Assembly (NCBI GenBank): GCA_020283715.1
Contig: JAIQCW010000214.1
Location: forward strand, 1 to 64,000
DNA length: 64,000 nt
From: Cytauxzoon felis
Taxonomy: Eukaryota; Apicomplexa; Aconoidasida; Piroplasmida; Theileriidae
Direction of reading: 5' to 3'
The position numbers and the translations under genes are program-made. Positions within the stretch are counted from its first letter, which is position 1. Each line of letters begins with the position of its first letter. The notes beneath the pieces are model-generated. The model did not search any database and was not told the origin of the DNA. It saw nothing but the letters and a program-made list of their open reading frames with translations. Below are positions 24,745-36,002 of this stretch, in pieces.

Positions 24745-26724
24745 ATGACAACAGAGGAAGATCTTCCTCGCTCTGATTTGGAAGCATCAGAAATTGGCCA
24801 GAGCGCGAAACGCCATCGTAATTTCAAGATCAAAAGGAGATCAAATTTATTATCTGTGAATCATTCATATGGTAATTCTGTATTTGAGACAAAGAACGTA
24901 TCTGTTCGTGATTTGCCTACACTGGCCGATATTGAGGTTGGTTCCTTGGTGATGGGAACTGTGGCATTGATTACGAATTCTGGCCTAAAAATCCATATTT
25001 TCAGTGGTATGATTGGATTCGTTAAGAATACGGATATAGTTGACAGTGTTGATGTTTTGACGGCTAATCGCGTAGCAAAGGCTCCTTTTAATCTTGGTTC
25101 TAACGTTGTATGCTCTGTGGTTGAAGTTAAGAGTACATATTTGATATTGAGTATGAAGCCTTCTGTTATAAATAGTAGACTGAAAATTGGTAATCTTATC
25201 CCTGGGCTATTGTTGCCATCAACGGTAATGGCCCATGAAGATCATGGTATTGTTTTATCCTTTAATACTATAGATCAAAGTAATATTCAAGGATTTATTA
25301 AATATAATGAAGATGATACTGATGATATTAAAACTGATGTGAAAGATGAATTGATTAAGAAGTATCCCTTATCATCTACGGCCTATGTGACTGTAACTTC
25401 TGTAAATATTGAGAGGAACATGGTAAAATGTCAGTGGCCATGGAAGGATAAAAATCCATTGGCTATATCTACGCCTATTTCTATTGATGAAATTAAGCCT
25501 GGACTATTATTATATGGTGAAGTTACCCGTGTCCATACTAGAAGTATAGCCTCCCATACATGTAATATTGGCTACATTATATATTGTTTGGGATCATTAG
25601 ATGTTAACCTCCAATATATTCACTCGATGGTTTGTTATACAAACCATTTTGGAGATACAGTAGATGAAAAGGTCCACGATGTCAGTTTACATGATAAAGT
25701 GACAGCAAGAATTATATATGTTGACAATGAGAGGAAGAATATACAATTGACGCTGTTATCTCATCTTATAAAGTGGAAAGGACCCAATGGATACCGATAT
25801 AAAGGAATATATCAGCCATTGACGATGGTCAGAGTTATTAAAAATATCCAACGTGTAGGTTTAGTATTGAATATGGGCAGAGGTAAAAAATGTGATTTTG
25901 ACTCTAAAAAATTCGGATTTTGCGCCGTTGAAAATATTTCACACGGGTCGAAGAAATCAAAAGGGGAATTAGCTACAAAATTTTCAGTGGGAACAATTCA
26001 CGAATCCAGGATATTAAATTTTGATTATTTCCATAGATGGATGACAGTTACATTAAACGAATCAATTTTTGGTGAAAAGTATCTTAGTCCTTTACAACTC
26101 AATGCGGGTGATATCGTTAAGGGTACAATAACCAAATTATTAAATACTGGTGTCATTGTTCAGATATCCTCATGTGTGTATGGTAAAGTTCCCATTGGAC
26201 ATTTAACTCAAGTGCCATTATCTAAGATCCCAGATAGATTTCACATTGGAAAATCACTTAAACTCCGTGTTTTAAGATTCGATCATATGCGTAATAAACT
26301 GATTCTTACAGCAAAAAAAATATTAAGAATAGATCCTAATCCTCTTACACAATTCAATCAGCTTTATATAGGCAAAGAGGTTTTAGGGTATATTATTAGA
26401 AGGAACAACGACAATACAGATAGGGTCATTGTTAAATTTTATAATGAATTACAAACAGTTCTGAATGAAAATGAGGTTGAAAAGGCTAAAAAACACTCAA
26501 TCGATTTGACAAATTCATCAGTAGTCAAGTCAGCCGTTACAAAAATAAACCACGAGAGGAAAATATTTTCCGTTACATTAGATGTTTCAGAAATTAATAG
26601 ACTAATCGCAGTTTCCAAGGCAAAAAAGGTGGCCAGGAAAAAGGCACGTAGGCGTGCTTGTAAAATCGCCTTTAAAAATTACAAGAGTAGTAGGAAGATT
26701 AAAAATTCCATAAAATCAGAATGA
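24745..26724 (+). CDS. RRP5: RRP5 N-terminal part: S1-repeat pre-rRNA processing protein
   Basis: Single exon, 659 residues. After a basic N-terminus, S1-type RNA-binding repeats follow. The clearest begin at IEVGSLVMGTVALITNSGLK, IKPGLLLYGEVTRVHTRSIA and LNAGDIVKGTITKLLNTGV. The C-terminus is Lys/Arg-rich. RRP5 is needed for early cleavages of both small- and large-subunit pre-rRNA in the nucleolus. Yeast and human RRP5 carry about a dozen S1 repeats followed by a C-terminal HAT region in one chain of over 1700 residues. Here the S1 part stops with TGA and the HAT part is a separate frame 172 bases downstream on the same strand. Confidence 0.8.
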   Translation: MTTEEDLPRSDLEASEIGQSAKRHRNFKIKRRSNLLSVNHSYGNSVFETKNVSVRDLPTLADIEVGSLVMGTVALITNSGLKIHIFSGMIGFVKNTDIVDSVDVLTANRVAKAPFNLGSNVVCSVVEVKSTYLILSMKPSVINSRLKIGNLIPGLLLPSTVMAHEDHGIVLSFNTIDQSNIQGFIKYNEDDTDDIKTDVKDELIKKYPLSSTAYVTVTSVNIERNMVKCQWPWKDKNPLAISTPISIDEIKPGLLLYGEVTRVHTRSIASHTCNIGYIIYCLGSLDVNLQYIHSMVCYTNHFGDTVDEKVHDVSLHDKVTARIIYVDNERKNIQLTLLSHLIKWKGPNGYRYKGIYQPLTMVRVIKNIQRVGLVLNMGRGKKCDFDSKKFGFCAVENISHGSKKSKGELATKFSVGTIHESRILNFDYFHRWMTVTLNESIFGEKYLSPLQLNAGDIVKGTITKLLNTGVIVQISSCVYGKVPIGHLTQVPLSKIPDRFHIGKSLKLRVLRFDHMRNKLILTAKKILRIDPNPLTQFNQLYIGKEVLGYIIRRNNDNTDRVIVKFYNELQTVLNENEVEKAKKHSIDLTNSSVVKSAVTKINHERKIFSVTLDVSEINRLIAVSKAKKVARKKARRRACKIAFKNYKSSRKIKNSIKSE

Positions 26725-26896
26725 ATTTAATATAATACGATTTTAAATGTTCATTTATATCCATTTTTAGTAGAATTATTAATATATATGGAGGTGCAAC
26801 GACTTCAACTGTGGAGCTATAGTGCCATTGTCTATGATGACTTTTATATAAAACATCGCAAATTTTCATTATAGACGTCAAATTTTCCACTAAAAT

Positions 26897-28152
26897 ATGT
26901 CTTTAAATAATAAAAATCAAGATGAATGGGGAAATGACGAAACATTTCTATCGCAAATTTATAAGAGTGATAAAAAGGTGAAAGGTAAAATCACCAAGAC
27001 ATCAAAGAAGAAGAAAAAGTCATCTACAATTCACAGAGATGCTAAATCAGAGGTTTGCTCTATTTTTATGGATAACTTATACGATATAGTTTGAAAATGA
27101 GGTTAAAATTCGTGAACATGAGCAGCGTAATGTAGACAACGAGTGGCTATCATGCCCAAAGACGGAGGAAGATTTTGAACGCCTAGTAATGTCAAATGGG
27201 AATTCATCAGCTGTATGGATCGCATATATGGCCTTTTATCTTAATACTGGAGATTTAGAAATGGCTAGAAAGATTGCACGACGTGGATTGAATAGAATAG
27301 ACTTTCGTGAAATTGTTGAAAAGAGGAACTTATGGATCGCATTTATTAATATGGAATGTTTATATGGAGATGAAGCTATGAAGATCTTTCAAGAGTACAT
27401 TTTTTCTTATCCCTAATAGTTAATACTACAGATCATTGCAGTATAATCACCAGAAGATTATGTACCAGAAGGTGATGAATATATTTGTCAATAATAAAAT
27501 GCTTGAAGAGGCTAGGGATGTTTGTACAAAGGCTATAAAGAAGTTTGGAAAATCGAAAAAGGTTAGAAATTAATAACCCTTTGATTTATTCTATTGCAGA
27601 TATGGATGGAATACATAAAATTACTATATAAAGATATCAAGGACTGTGAGAATGCAAGAGAGATTTACAAAATGTGTTTAAATAGAATACCTAACCACAA
27701 GAAGATTTACATATCATCGGCTACAGCGTTGTTGGAATATAAATATGGATCCCCTGAAATGTATGTCATTTATGATTTTTTATTTTGATTAATTATTTTA
27801 TAGCGGCAAAATTCATTTTGAAAATATACTCTTGGAGAACCCCAAACGTATGGATATTTGGCTTCAATACATTTGTGCCCATATCAAATATCATATTAAT
27901 GACGAAACAAAACCTCAATCTGATCGATTGAAGGCAATTCGATCATTATTTGATAGGATAATATCGTTGGATCTTAAACCAAAGAGAATGAAAGCTATAT
28001 TTTCAAAGTATGTTACAGATAGTTGTAAAGTGATATATATATTCAGGTGGCTGGAATTCGAATGTACTCATGGAAATGATAAATCAAAAGAGATGGTACA
28101 AAAAAAAGCATTGAAATATGTCGAATATATAGAAAATAATTTGATGAAGTAA
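26897..28152 (+). CDS. RRP5: RRP5 C-terminal part: HAT-repeat protein as a separate gene
   Basis: Exons 26897-27052, 27090-27394, 27432-27561, 27600-27760, 27804-28007 and 28047-28152 join in phase to 353 residues; introns are 37-43 nt. The chain aligns along the RRP5 C-terminus: [59 protein letters not shown], and a final [14 protein letters not shown] repeats bind other processome factors. It has its own ATG, and its first exon is basic with a DEWGNDETF linker of the kind found between S1 and HAT regions. The intron 28008-28046 is 39 nt and free of stops, so its removal is inferred from alignment. Confidence 0.85.
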
Positions 28153-28221
28153 TTTATTATTTTATACACATCATATATTACCCAATAGTTGTTAGCTGAT
28201 AGTTTTTATAAAATTTTAATC

Positions 28222-29102
28222 ATGTCTGTGACTGGCCCCGCGGCAAATATTTCTGCAATACAAAAATTATCGGAGATAGAATTGGAAAATGGTGTAATTG
28301 GTGAAAGTTCTTGGCACAATAGGTATAAAGATTCATGTTATATTTTTATTGGTGAGAATTGACTATTTTACCAAATCTTCATAACAAAATAGGTGGATTG
28401 GATAAGCGTATGACCGAAGGTGATGTAATAATTGTATTCTCTCAATTTGGAGAACCAATAGATATAAATTTAAAGCGAGACAAGAAAACAGGTGAGTTGA
28501 GCGTATAATTAATTTATCAATTCATCATAGGAACGTCACTAGGATATTGTTTTCTTGGATATCGTGATCAAAGGAGTACAATTTTGGCTGTAGATAACTT
28601 TAATGGCTATACTCTCTTGGGAAGGAGATTGAGAGTTGATCATGTATTGGATTATAAGGCACCCGTAGAATTTGATGATGAAGTATTTTTAATTACATTG
28701 ATTTCATTTAATTTTATGTAGTTGGATGATGAGGGGAACAAAATTCCTAAAGAGTATAAACCTACAGGTGCGGAGGGAGCAGGTCTTGACCAGTATTATG
28801 TTACCGAAAGTGAGTATATGCTCAAGGATGTATCAAAAAATAAGGGCGAGGAACGTAAGGAATCGTATAAATCTCTGGATGATGACGAGAGATGGGCATT
28901 GGAATTTGAGGAATCGTTAAAACGGGGTGAGGTCAGTGATAGCACTCTTGAACTTGAATCATCCAAGGCTAATTCTGGGGGTAGAGAATACATTGACGTT
29001 AATGAAGACAACCGAAGACGTCGCGAGAGGCATAAGAGGGATAGAAGTAAAAGTCGCGAGAGGGAATATCGTAGAGGTTGTCGTTACAAAGACCGCAGCT
29101 GA
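28222..29102 (+). CDS. IST3: U2 snRNP-associated RRM protein Ist3/RBMX2
   Basis: Exons 28222-28351, 28393-28491, 28531-28682 and 28722-29102 join to 253 residues; introns are 39-41 nt. The N-terminus [20 protein letters not shown] matches the Ist3/RBMX2 start. One RRM follows (residues about 38-115) with [20 protein letters not shown] as RNP2 region and [19 protein letters not shown] as RNP1 region. The tail is basic with RS dipeptides. The protein belongs to the RES complex that helps spliceosome activation. The last residues and the stop fall in repeat copy 10, so the element has set the C-terminus. Confidence 0.93.
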
Positions 29103-29235
29103 TCTCCGGGAGGACCGCTAGCAAAAATCTCTGGGAGTGGCTATACTCTTTAGAGATAGGTAATTGGAAGAGCTGACGGCAGGAATGTAACCTCAAGTGA
29201 AGAAGCTGACATCAGGAATTACCTCAGGTGGAGAG
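29090..29235. repeat. Palindromic modular repeat copy 10, at the 3' end of IST3
   Basis: Short copy with CGCAGCTGATCTCCGGGAG, ATCTCTGGGAGTGGC, CTCTTTAGAGATAGGTAATT, GCTGACGGCAGG, AACCTCAAGTG and ACCTCAGGTGGAGAG. Only right-half and inverted-centre modules are present, so it looks like half an element. The stop TGA of IST3 is read within its first module in a different frame from that used in the HECT gene. Confidence 0.85.
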
Positions 29236-29631
29236 CATTCATCATGATTGAATTCGTTCTTAAATAAGTATAACTACCTTAGTGAATGGAGAGTAGCATG
29301 ATTATAGACATAAAATATCATGGTTACAACGGTTATTGTTGTATGCGATTAGGTGCGCACGGATGTATCGCAAGTATAAATAGGCTTTGAGTTTTGTTAT
29401 ATTTTTAAATTTAATAAACAGCTAATGAATGATATTTTATTTGTACATTAATTGTAAAGATTTCTTGTAAAGAAGACATTAATATTTTTATTTGATTTAT
29501 GCTGTGATATATTTTCATGTGATTATTCTTATGTCATTTAAGCTATAAATATTAGTAGAACCTTCTTTGATCATGTGGATTCATAGGAAATAAATGTGTT
29601 TATATTTAATGAATGTTATAAATTATAATAT
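29236..29631. other. Intergenic region, nothing recognised
   Basis: About 400 AT-rich bases between two plus-strand genes. A slightly GC-richer patch near 29330-29380 (GATTAGGTGCGCACGGATG) has no recognisable structure. The upstream region of the C2-like gene is otherwise A/T-rich. Confidence 0.45.
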
Positions 29632-31173
29632 ATGACTATGAGTTCAAGTGATGTCAATGGTATGATGACAGGTGGAGCTCCGCCTATGAATAACTTATCA
29701 TCTACTGATGTTAGTATACTAAATATGGGTGGTGCTTCTCAATCTCCTAGTGTTGTTAATAATATAACGCAGTCACCTGTACTATCGGTACAGCCATCTA
29801 CTCAAGAAGATGCTAATGTTACCAAAAGAACATTGTATTCACCTAATACTGCACATGTTGATTCTATGGGATATAATCTCAACATGTCTAATATGAACGT
29901 AGGAACAACACAGTCTCGTGAAATACCTGCAGTCTATCTACCACCAATACAGTATAGATATGATACAACTACTGGTAAATTGATTCAGCTTACAGGCAAT
30001 GAACCTAATCAATTGACTGGCAATATCTTCTCACCTAATCGGGTGTTTGCTCCTAATTCAGGCATTTCATATACTACACCAAGGCTAGGGCACTCTGAAC
30101 CAAATTCAGTATCGCATTTACCCACATCATTAAATTATACAACACAGGCATATAATGCTGTACCAATGCAATCATTGCAGCCACAGTATAATTTCCCAAT
30201 ACATCAAGAGTATAAAAATACTTATCTAAGACCAATTGGTGTTGGATCGAATTTTACACCCGTGAATCATTCCACAGATGCTAATCATGCAGTCAATTAT
30301 GAGACCGCCTTACGGCAATATAACGAAAGAACTAATAACTTTAGCAATGGCCTCTCTAAAACATTCCTCAACTTTGAAAATGCTGCAACTAGGATTTTTA
30401 GAAAGCCAGACGAATACAGCATGTCAAGTTTAGGCAATGCAGCACTTGGAATGCTTCATCCTACTGCAAATTACAGGAAGGCCGCTGTTTTTAAACTTGA
30501 GAGATTAGAGAATATCCCAATCAACCCAGCACATTTCGCTAAGACAGCATTCAATTTTATTGCATATTTCGATACAAATACTGAGAATTATGATATACAT
30601 AAATCCACTCCGCAGTGTGCACTCTTGTCTGGTAAGAGTGGGTTCGTCGACTGCGAATTGAAGGGTGAAACTATAAAAATTCCATGGAACGGTGAGGAAT
30701 TCGTGTACCTCAAACTGATGCAACATGTTGGCGTGGGTAAAACTGTAGTCGGAAGACTACAGCTTAAAGTAGCTTCGCTAATTACAGACCAGCTACTCAG
30801 AATACCGATAATCGGTGATGACGGTGGAAACAAGGGTAACGCTATACTGGAATTCTCAATTGGCACAGTAAACCTCTCAGAAGCCAGACAAATCACAGAC
30901 GAATCCGCTCGCAATGCAATGTATAGGCAAAAGTATGAGCAGCGATCAAAGTGCAATAGAATGCCCGATTATGATGCTATGATTGATGATTATAACCGCT
31001 TCGAGGGTGAGTTTAATAAATTCAATCAGCCATCATACACTTCTACTGGACATCAAAGGACTGAGGTGAGTTTATAGAATCTTATATCAACGCATATTTA
31101 GCTACAAGTTCCGGCGGCTATAGATCATTTCGTCCGTTGGTGCTGCGACATTACCGATTATGACATATATTGA
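29632..31173 (+). CDS. Low-complexity N-terminus plus C2-like domain protein
   Basis: Exons 29632-31065 and 31102-31173 join over a 36-nt intron to 501 residues; without splicing it would end three codons later with VSL. The first 200 residues are rich in Ser, Asn, Thr, Pro and Gly. The C-terminal 190 residues resemble a C2-type beta-sandwich: VFKLERLENIPINP, FNFIAYFDTNTENYD, EEFVYLKLMQHVGVGKTVVG and AILEFSIGTVNL. A helix and the end HFVRWCCDITDYDIY follow. There is no signal peptide; two Cys near the C-terminus could be lipid-modified. Apicomplexan inner-membrane-complex proteins sometimes combine such parts, but I cannot assign it. Confidence 0.8.
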
Positions 31174-31383
31174 ATAAGGACGAAATTTTACACAAATTTA
31201 ATATAATGACAATTTAATATATATGAATATTTGTTTGCTGGTTGTAATTATCCTCATTTTGCATCCCTTATCTCTTTTACCTCCTTATTGTTGTAGTGGT
31301 AGGGTAGATGTCGATGATTTATACCAGTTGATCTTCTGACCGAGTATTTGAAATTAGAAATGGCTCGGTTTTAATTGAATAAA

Positions 31384-32774
31384 ATGTATAGAGGAAGAGG
31401 ATCATATGGTCGGAATAACGAAACGTTCGGGTCTAACTCAAGACGAAGTGGTAAAGTTGCAGTGGCGTTTTTTATTTCAACTGCTTACAGATTTTTGGTA
31501 TGGTCCGCAAAATGATGGGAACAGAAATGATAATTCTGGATTTAGGGGTCAAAGTAATGGGAGTGGTTATGAAAATAGGTATTTATATATGAGTTAATGT
31601 TTGAATTGATTAGATCGAGGCATAACATCAATAAGAAGGAGTTTAGTTCATTAATTTGTAAGCATTATGCATTATTTGGTAAGTTGGTATACTGATTAAG
31701 TTTTAGCGGCTGCCATCAGATCAATGTCGTTTTGGTACAAAGTGTTCGTATATTCATTCTCTTAAGAGAGTACTAAATATGTCCGATATAATTAGAGGTG
31801 GTGTTTGTTGTGCTGTAGTTAGTAGATTTAATGAGCAATGTTTGGATTTGTTCGCATGTGGTCATGGTCCTAGTATAAAGAGATGGAAACTTTATGGTGA
31901 TTCGGGTGATATTCGTGTATCTAATGGTCCAAATATTAATATACCTATACAAGACGACTCATATTCAGGGAATAATCGTGGTAGAAGTGGTGGAAAGAGT
32001 CAATGTATTTATAGTTTACATTGTATCGATGATTGTTTATTCGTTGGTTTAAAGTCTGGTTCTATATGTGTATATCATTTACCCACTGGAAATTCGACAA
32101 TTTTAAATGGTCATGACAGTCCAGTAAGTTGTATTACAGTTATTGAAGGTGTTGTATTATCTGCCTGTGAAGGTGGTAAGATAAATTTATGGAAATTTGA
32201 TGGCAATACAAGATCATTTAATTGTGTAAATTCTCTTGTCACTCGTACTAGAGTGAATTGTTTATTAGAAGTTACAACTGATACATCTCAACATAATTCA
32301 AGTCATCCTCAATTAACGAGGCTACTATGGACTGGTGGATCTGTCATTAACATAATCGATTTGAACACTCTAACTGTTGCAAAAACTATACAATTGCCCA
32401 TGAATGTTTTTGTTAATAATTTCATTCGTTATGGGAATCATATTATAACCGGATTTTCCAATGGATTTATTAAGATTTATTCATGTTTGGGTGAAGAAGT
32501 TTATGCAACAGAAGGTGATAATCCATCATTGACCGCTATGGATGGAATGGAAGCAAATATCGGTGATTTACTATTAGTTGGTAGTAAAAATGGTCAAATT
32601 ACAGTTGTAAAATTACCATCTTTTAATCTTGAAGGAATATTACAATGTCACTCTGAAGGTCACAAGAACTCGCCAAAGGGTGGAATCACACATATATCAT
32701 CCCTTGGTCCAAAACATTTTCTCACCACCGGATATGACGGCAACATTTCAATATTCATGTGGAACATGACATGA
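31384..32774 (+). CDS. CCCH zinc-finger and WD40-repeat protein
   Basis: Exons 31384-31450, 31491-31578, 31614-31678 and 31720-32774 join through introns of 35-41 nt to 424 residues. The N-terminus is Gly/Arg/Ser/Asn-rich. Splicing at 31719 creates a perfect C-x8-C-x5-C-x3-H finger (CKHYALFDQCRFGTKCSYIH), which fixes that acceptor. WD repeats follow, for example CIDDCLFVGLKSGSICVYHL and VLSACEGGKINLWKF, ending in GYDGNISIFMWN. Plant ZFWD proteins share this order. CCCH fingers usually bind single-stranded RNA, so a role in mRNA handling is likely but unproven. Confidence 0.88.
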
Positions 32775-32960
32775 TTTGAGGAGACGAAGATGGAGTTATT
32801 TACTATACCGACTTGAAATAAAATGCAAGAATAGAGTTACCATGTATCTGACTCTAATAAGACATTGTATCTAATGTTATTTATTAAATTTTGATATTTC
32901 ATCTGTCAATTGTATTGTAAATAGTGTAGTTGTAACGTTATATTAATAATTGTACATTAT

Positions 32961-35221
32961 TCATCGACATAAAACCTAGAATATTTAGTGATACAAATGT
33001 CTCATAAACTTACAATATCATCGATTTTTAAAATCATCAATACCGTTTCTGTTGCAAGTTTGATAGCTGATAGTGTTACTAGTAATGGTTGTATAATATT
33101 ATCATCCATCATATTTGAAATACTATTTTTCTTAATATTTATACCAAAGTTTGATATACCCATGATATGTTTTGATCTTAATTCAGTGATTATACTCAAT
33201 GGGAATAATCCAGCATTTTCAGCAAGAGTGTATGGTATTATTTCTAAAGCTTCAGCGAATGCCTTGACACATACTTGTGATACACCTTCAAGTGTCTTAG
33301 CCCTAAATTCATATAACATAATACAAATTTTACTAACCATTCCGAAAGTTTATATGAAACCTCCATCTCAGGTGCACCACCACCAGGTAATATTGAACGT
33401 TTCTTTACAAGACATCTAACTACACATAAAGCATCATGTAATGATCTCTCAGCTTCATCCAACATTAAAGTATTAGAAGCTCTCAATAATATCGATGCAG
33501 TATTTTTCATATTAACACCTGTTATCTTAACAATACGTGAACCACCTTCAACTTGAGATTCAACCTAAATATATAAATAATTATAAATATATTAAACTAA
33601 CAAGAGTAGCTGTTCCAAGCTTATCAGCAGTAAAATGATCCAAACTAGCAACCTCCTCACAACCAATACTTTTACGAATAAACTCAATATCCTCACGCTC
33701 AATATCCTTAATCACCATAATCTTAGCCTTGGCCAAATAATATAAAGATAAATCCTAAAAATAAACATAGAAATAAAACAAATGTTATTCAAAACATTTT
33801 TACACTAAATATTCCACCAGAAGTCTTCAGATAGCTCTTCATCTGAAATTGCAATCACTGTTCCACTAGGCGTGGAGCCTCTTCCAATTACCTATCTCTA
33901 AAGAGTAATGCCACTCCCAGAGATCGTGGCGGTGAGAAGAGTAGTGATGGATCATCCATCATAGGAATGATGGAAGATGGTGCTAAGGATGTGTTGGATG
34001 TAACCTCAGGTGGAATACCTGTAAGCGATCTACGGGAGCTGGAAGGGAAGGTAAATAGGGAAGGCTCCACGCCTAGTGGAAGGAGAGTTGGATTGGACTT
34101 CAGGTGGAGAGTAAAAGAAAAGGTTGTATATAATAATTGTTATAATTTTATGACTTACGGTGACAGCATCACGTAGGATAGATTTTTGAATCAATAGTAC
34201 ATTACATCCGGTCTGTGAAATATGTTTGACCATCTTGGCAATAATAAGTCGTTCTTCTCTCATTATTCTATCTATAGATTGATAATCTTTTACTACAACA
34301 TTATTATCCATATCAGTTTTTGGTGTAGATAAACAAAACTGTATTAATCCAACCTTAGCATTAACAATTCTTGTAGGACCATCAGCTGTTTTAACAGCTT
34401 TTTGCTCTGAAAAAACTAAACCATCTACCATTTCACTATCTTCTATGGTACCACCCATACTCTTAACAATTCTAATATTTTTCAAGTCAACATTAGTTGA
34501 GTCTGGGCTATCCATAACATTTAAAACACTATTTACAGCTATTGGAGCTAGTAATGAAGCATTCTGTGATACAACTTTTGATTGAAGAGATATGGATGCA
34601 ATATTTATAAGCAGCTTTTTATCCTCTAGGGATATAGGTTTGGCTATTGATTCTAGTATTTCTTCCGTCTATAATACATATTTAAATACAATATAATCTA
34701 CAAACCTTTACAACAGCCAACTTTAAACTATCAGCTATAGATTGGGGATGTATGCCCTGTGCAAGTAAATTTTCAACCATCTCCAAAAGAGCTTTACAAA
34801 TCACTACAACAGATGTCGTACCATCACCTGCTTCAATATCCTGAGCTTTACTAAGTTCAACCATCTATTGTAATTATAATCTATAAATAATAAACAAACC
34901 ATTTTTGCCGTTGGATGTACGAGACTTATCTCCTTTAATATCGTCGCACCATCATTAGTTATAATAACTCCTCCTTTGCCATCTTGGATCTATTAAATTA
35001 TAATTCTACAGAAATAATGCCAATTTACCATCTTATCCATACCTTTAGGACCTAGACTGGTCCTAACAAGATCCGCCACAGCTATAATTAGATCATATTA
35101 GAATAATAAAGATAAACATACCTTTAGCAGCCAGTATATTTTGTTTTCTTACATCCGCCTGCTTCTCATTCCTGTTCCATACAGAACCATCTGATGGTAA
35201 ATTAGATACTTTAGTAGCCAT
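32961..35221 (-). CDS. CCT4: Chaperonin TCP-1 delta subunit CCT4
   Basis: Nine exons (35221-35122, 35081-35029, 34989-34900, 34864-34706, 34668-34159, 33754-33602, 33564-33338, 33302-33014, 32975-32961) join to 531 residues, the usual length. Group II chaperonin motifs include [38 protein letters not shown] with the catalytic Asp, and [16 protein letters not shown]. Sequence such as [16 protein letters not shown] identifies the delta subunit. It forms part of the cytosolic ring that folds actin and tubulin. The intron 33755-34158 is 404 nt because it contains repeat copy 11; its other introns are 35-40 nt. The last 15-nt exon is inferred; an unspliced end at 33002 is the alternative. Confidence 0.96.
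33808..34114. repeat. Palindromic modular repeat copy 11, inside a CCT4 intron
   Basis: The ends are CCACCAGAAGTC and GACTTCAGGTGG, inverted repeats of each other with one mismatch. Between them are CACTAGGCGTGGAGCC, CTCTAAAGAGTAATGCC, CCCAGAGATCGTGGCGG, the GATGGATCATCCATC module and GGCTCCACGCCTAGTGG, the reverse complement of the left module. It enlarges one CCT4 intron about tenfold without touching the splice sites. Confidence 0.92.
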
Positions 35222-36002
35222 ATCGAAAAAAGCAAATTTATAATTAAAATATAATACTAAATTTGAAATTAAAATTTGATAACAAAAGTCTCACCAAACT
35301 AAATTATAACAAAGCTCCCAAGTAAACTACTTATATTGTAAAGATTCCATAATACACTAATATAAAAGTCGGACCAAATTTATATTTCCTACAAATGAGC
35401 CTTTAATTAACTGCAGAAAGTGAGTAAATATCAATAACTATCAAAACTGTGGCACCACAGTAGGGGCAAGACATCCCAGTACTCGATCAACAAAACTGCT
35501 TTAAAATACCTTATTTCTGTTATTATTCTTCTTTAACATGTATTTTATACAAGTAATTACTTTTTATTGTATGATTTATGATTGATAATTACAGAATATG
35601 TTCAAAATTTGTTCTTGTTTAATTCGGTGACTAACTCCCTCATTGTTTTCACTTAGACATGTTCAAATTCATAAATTGCACTTATGTGTTAATTATAATC
35701 GTCTTATTATTTAGAATCTTCGTCCTTTTCATCTGAAATTTATACTTCTTTAGTCACCTACTTGCTTCCTACACCATAACATATACTTTTAAAATTACTT
35801 GTAACTTTTATGCTCAAACTCCAAAATCACACTGAATTTATATAGAATCGCGCAATTTTTAGCTCTCGACGCTGTTTATTAATCTTATAAATTTATGTCA
35901 ATTATCAATTGTAAATTTGTTAATTTCGCAATTTAATCATGAAAGACCCGGGTTATATAAATAAATATTTTATCACGTTAAAAATTTGTGGTTAATCTAA
36001 AA
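35222..36002. other. Divergent intergenic region of CCT4 and UTP21
   Basis: About 780 AT-rich bases holding both start regions. A perfect 14-nt inverted repeat (CTGTGGCACCACAG) lies at 35447-35460 and could be a protein-binding site, but nothing else supports that. No RNA gene is recognised. Confidence 0.45.

Noticed and set aside
33002..33016. Stop at 33002 as the CCT4 end
   Set aside because: A standard GTAAGT donor and a TAG acceptor 38 nt later give a tail ending in Arg, similar to other CCT4 proteins. It is kept as an alternative only.
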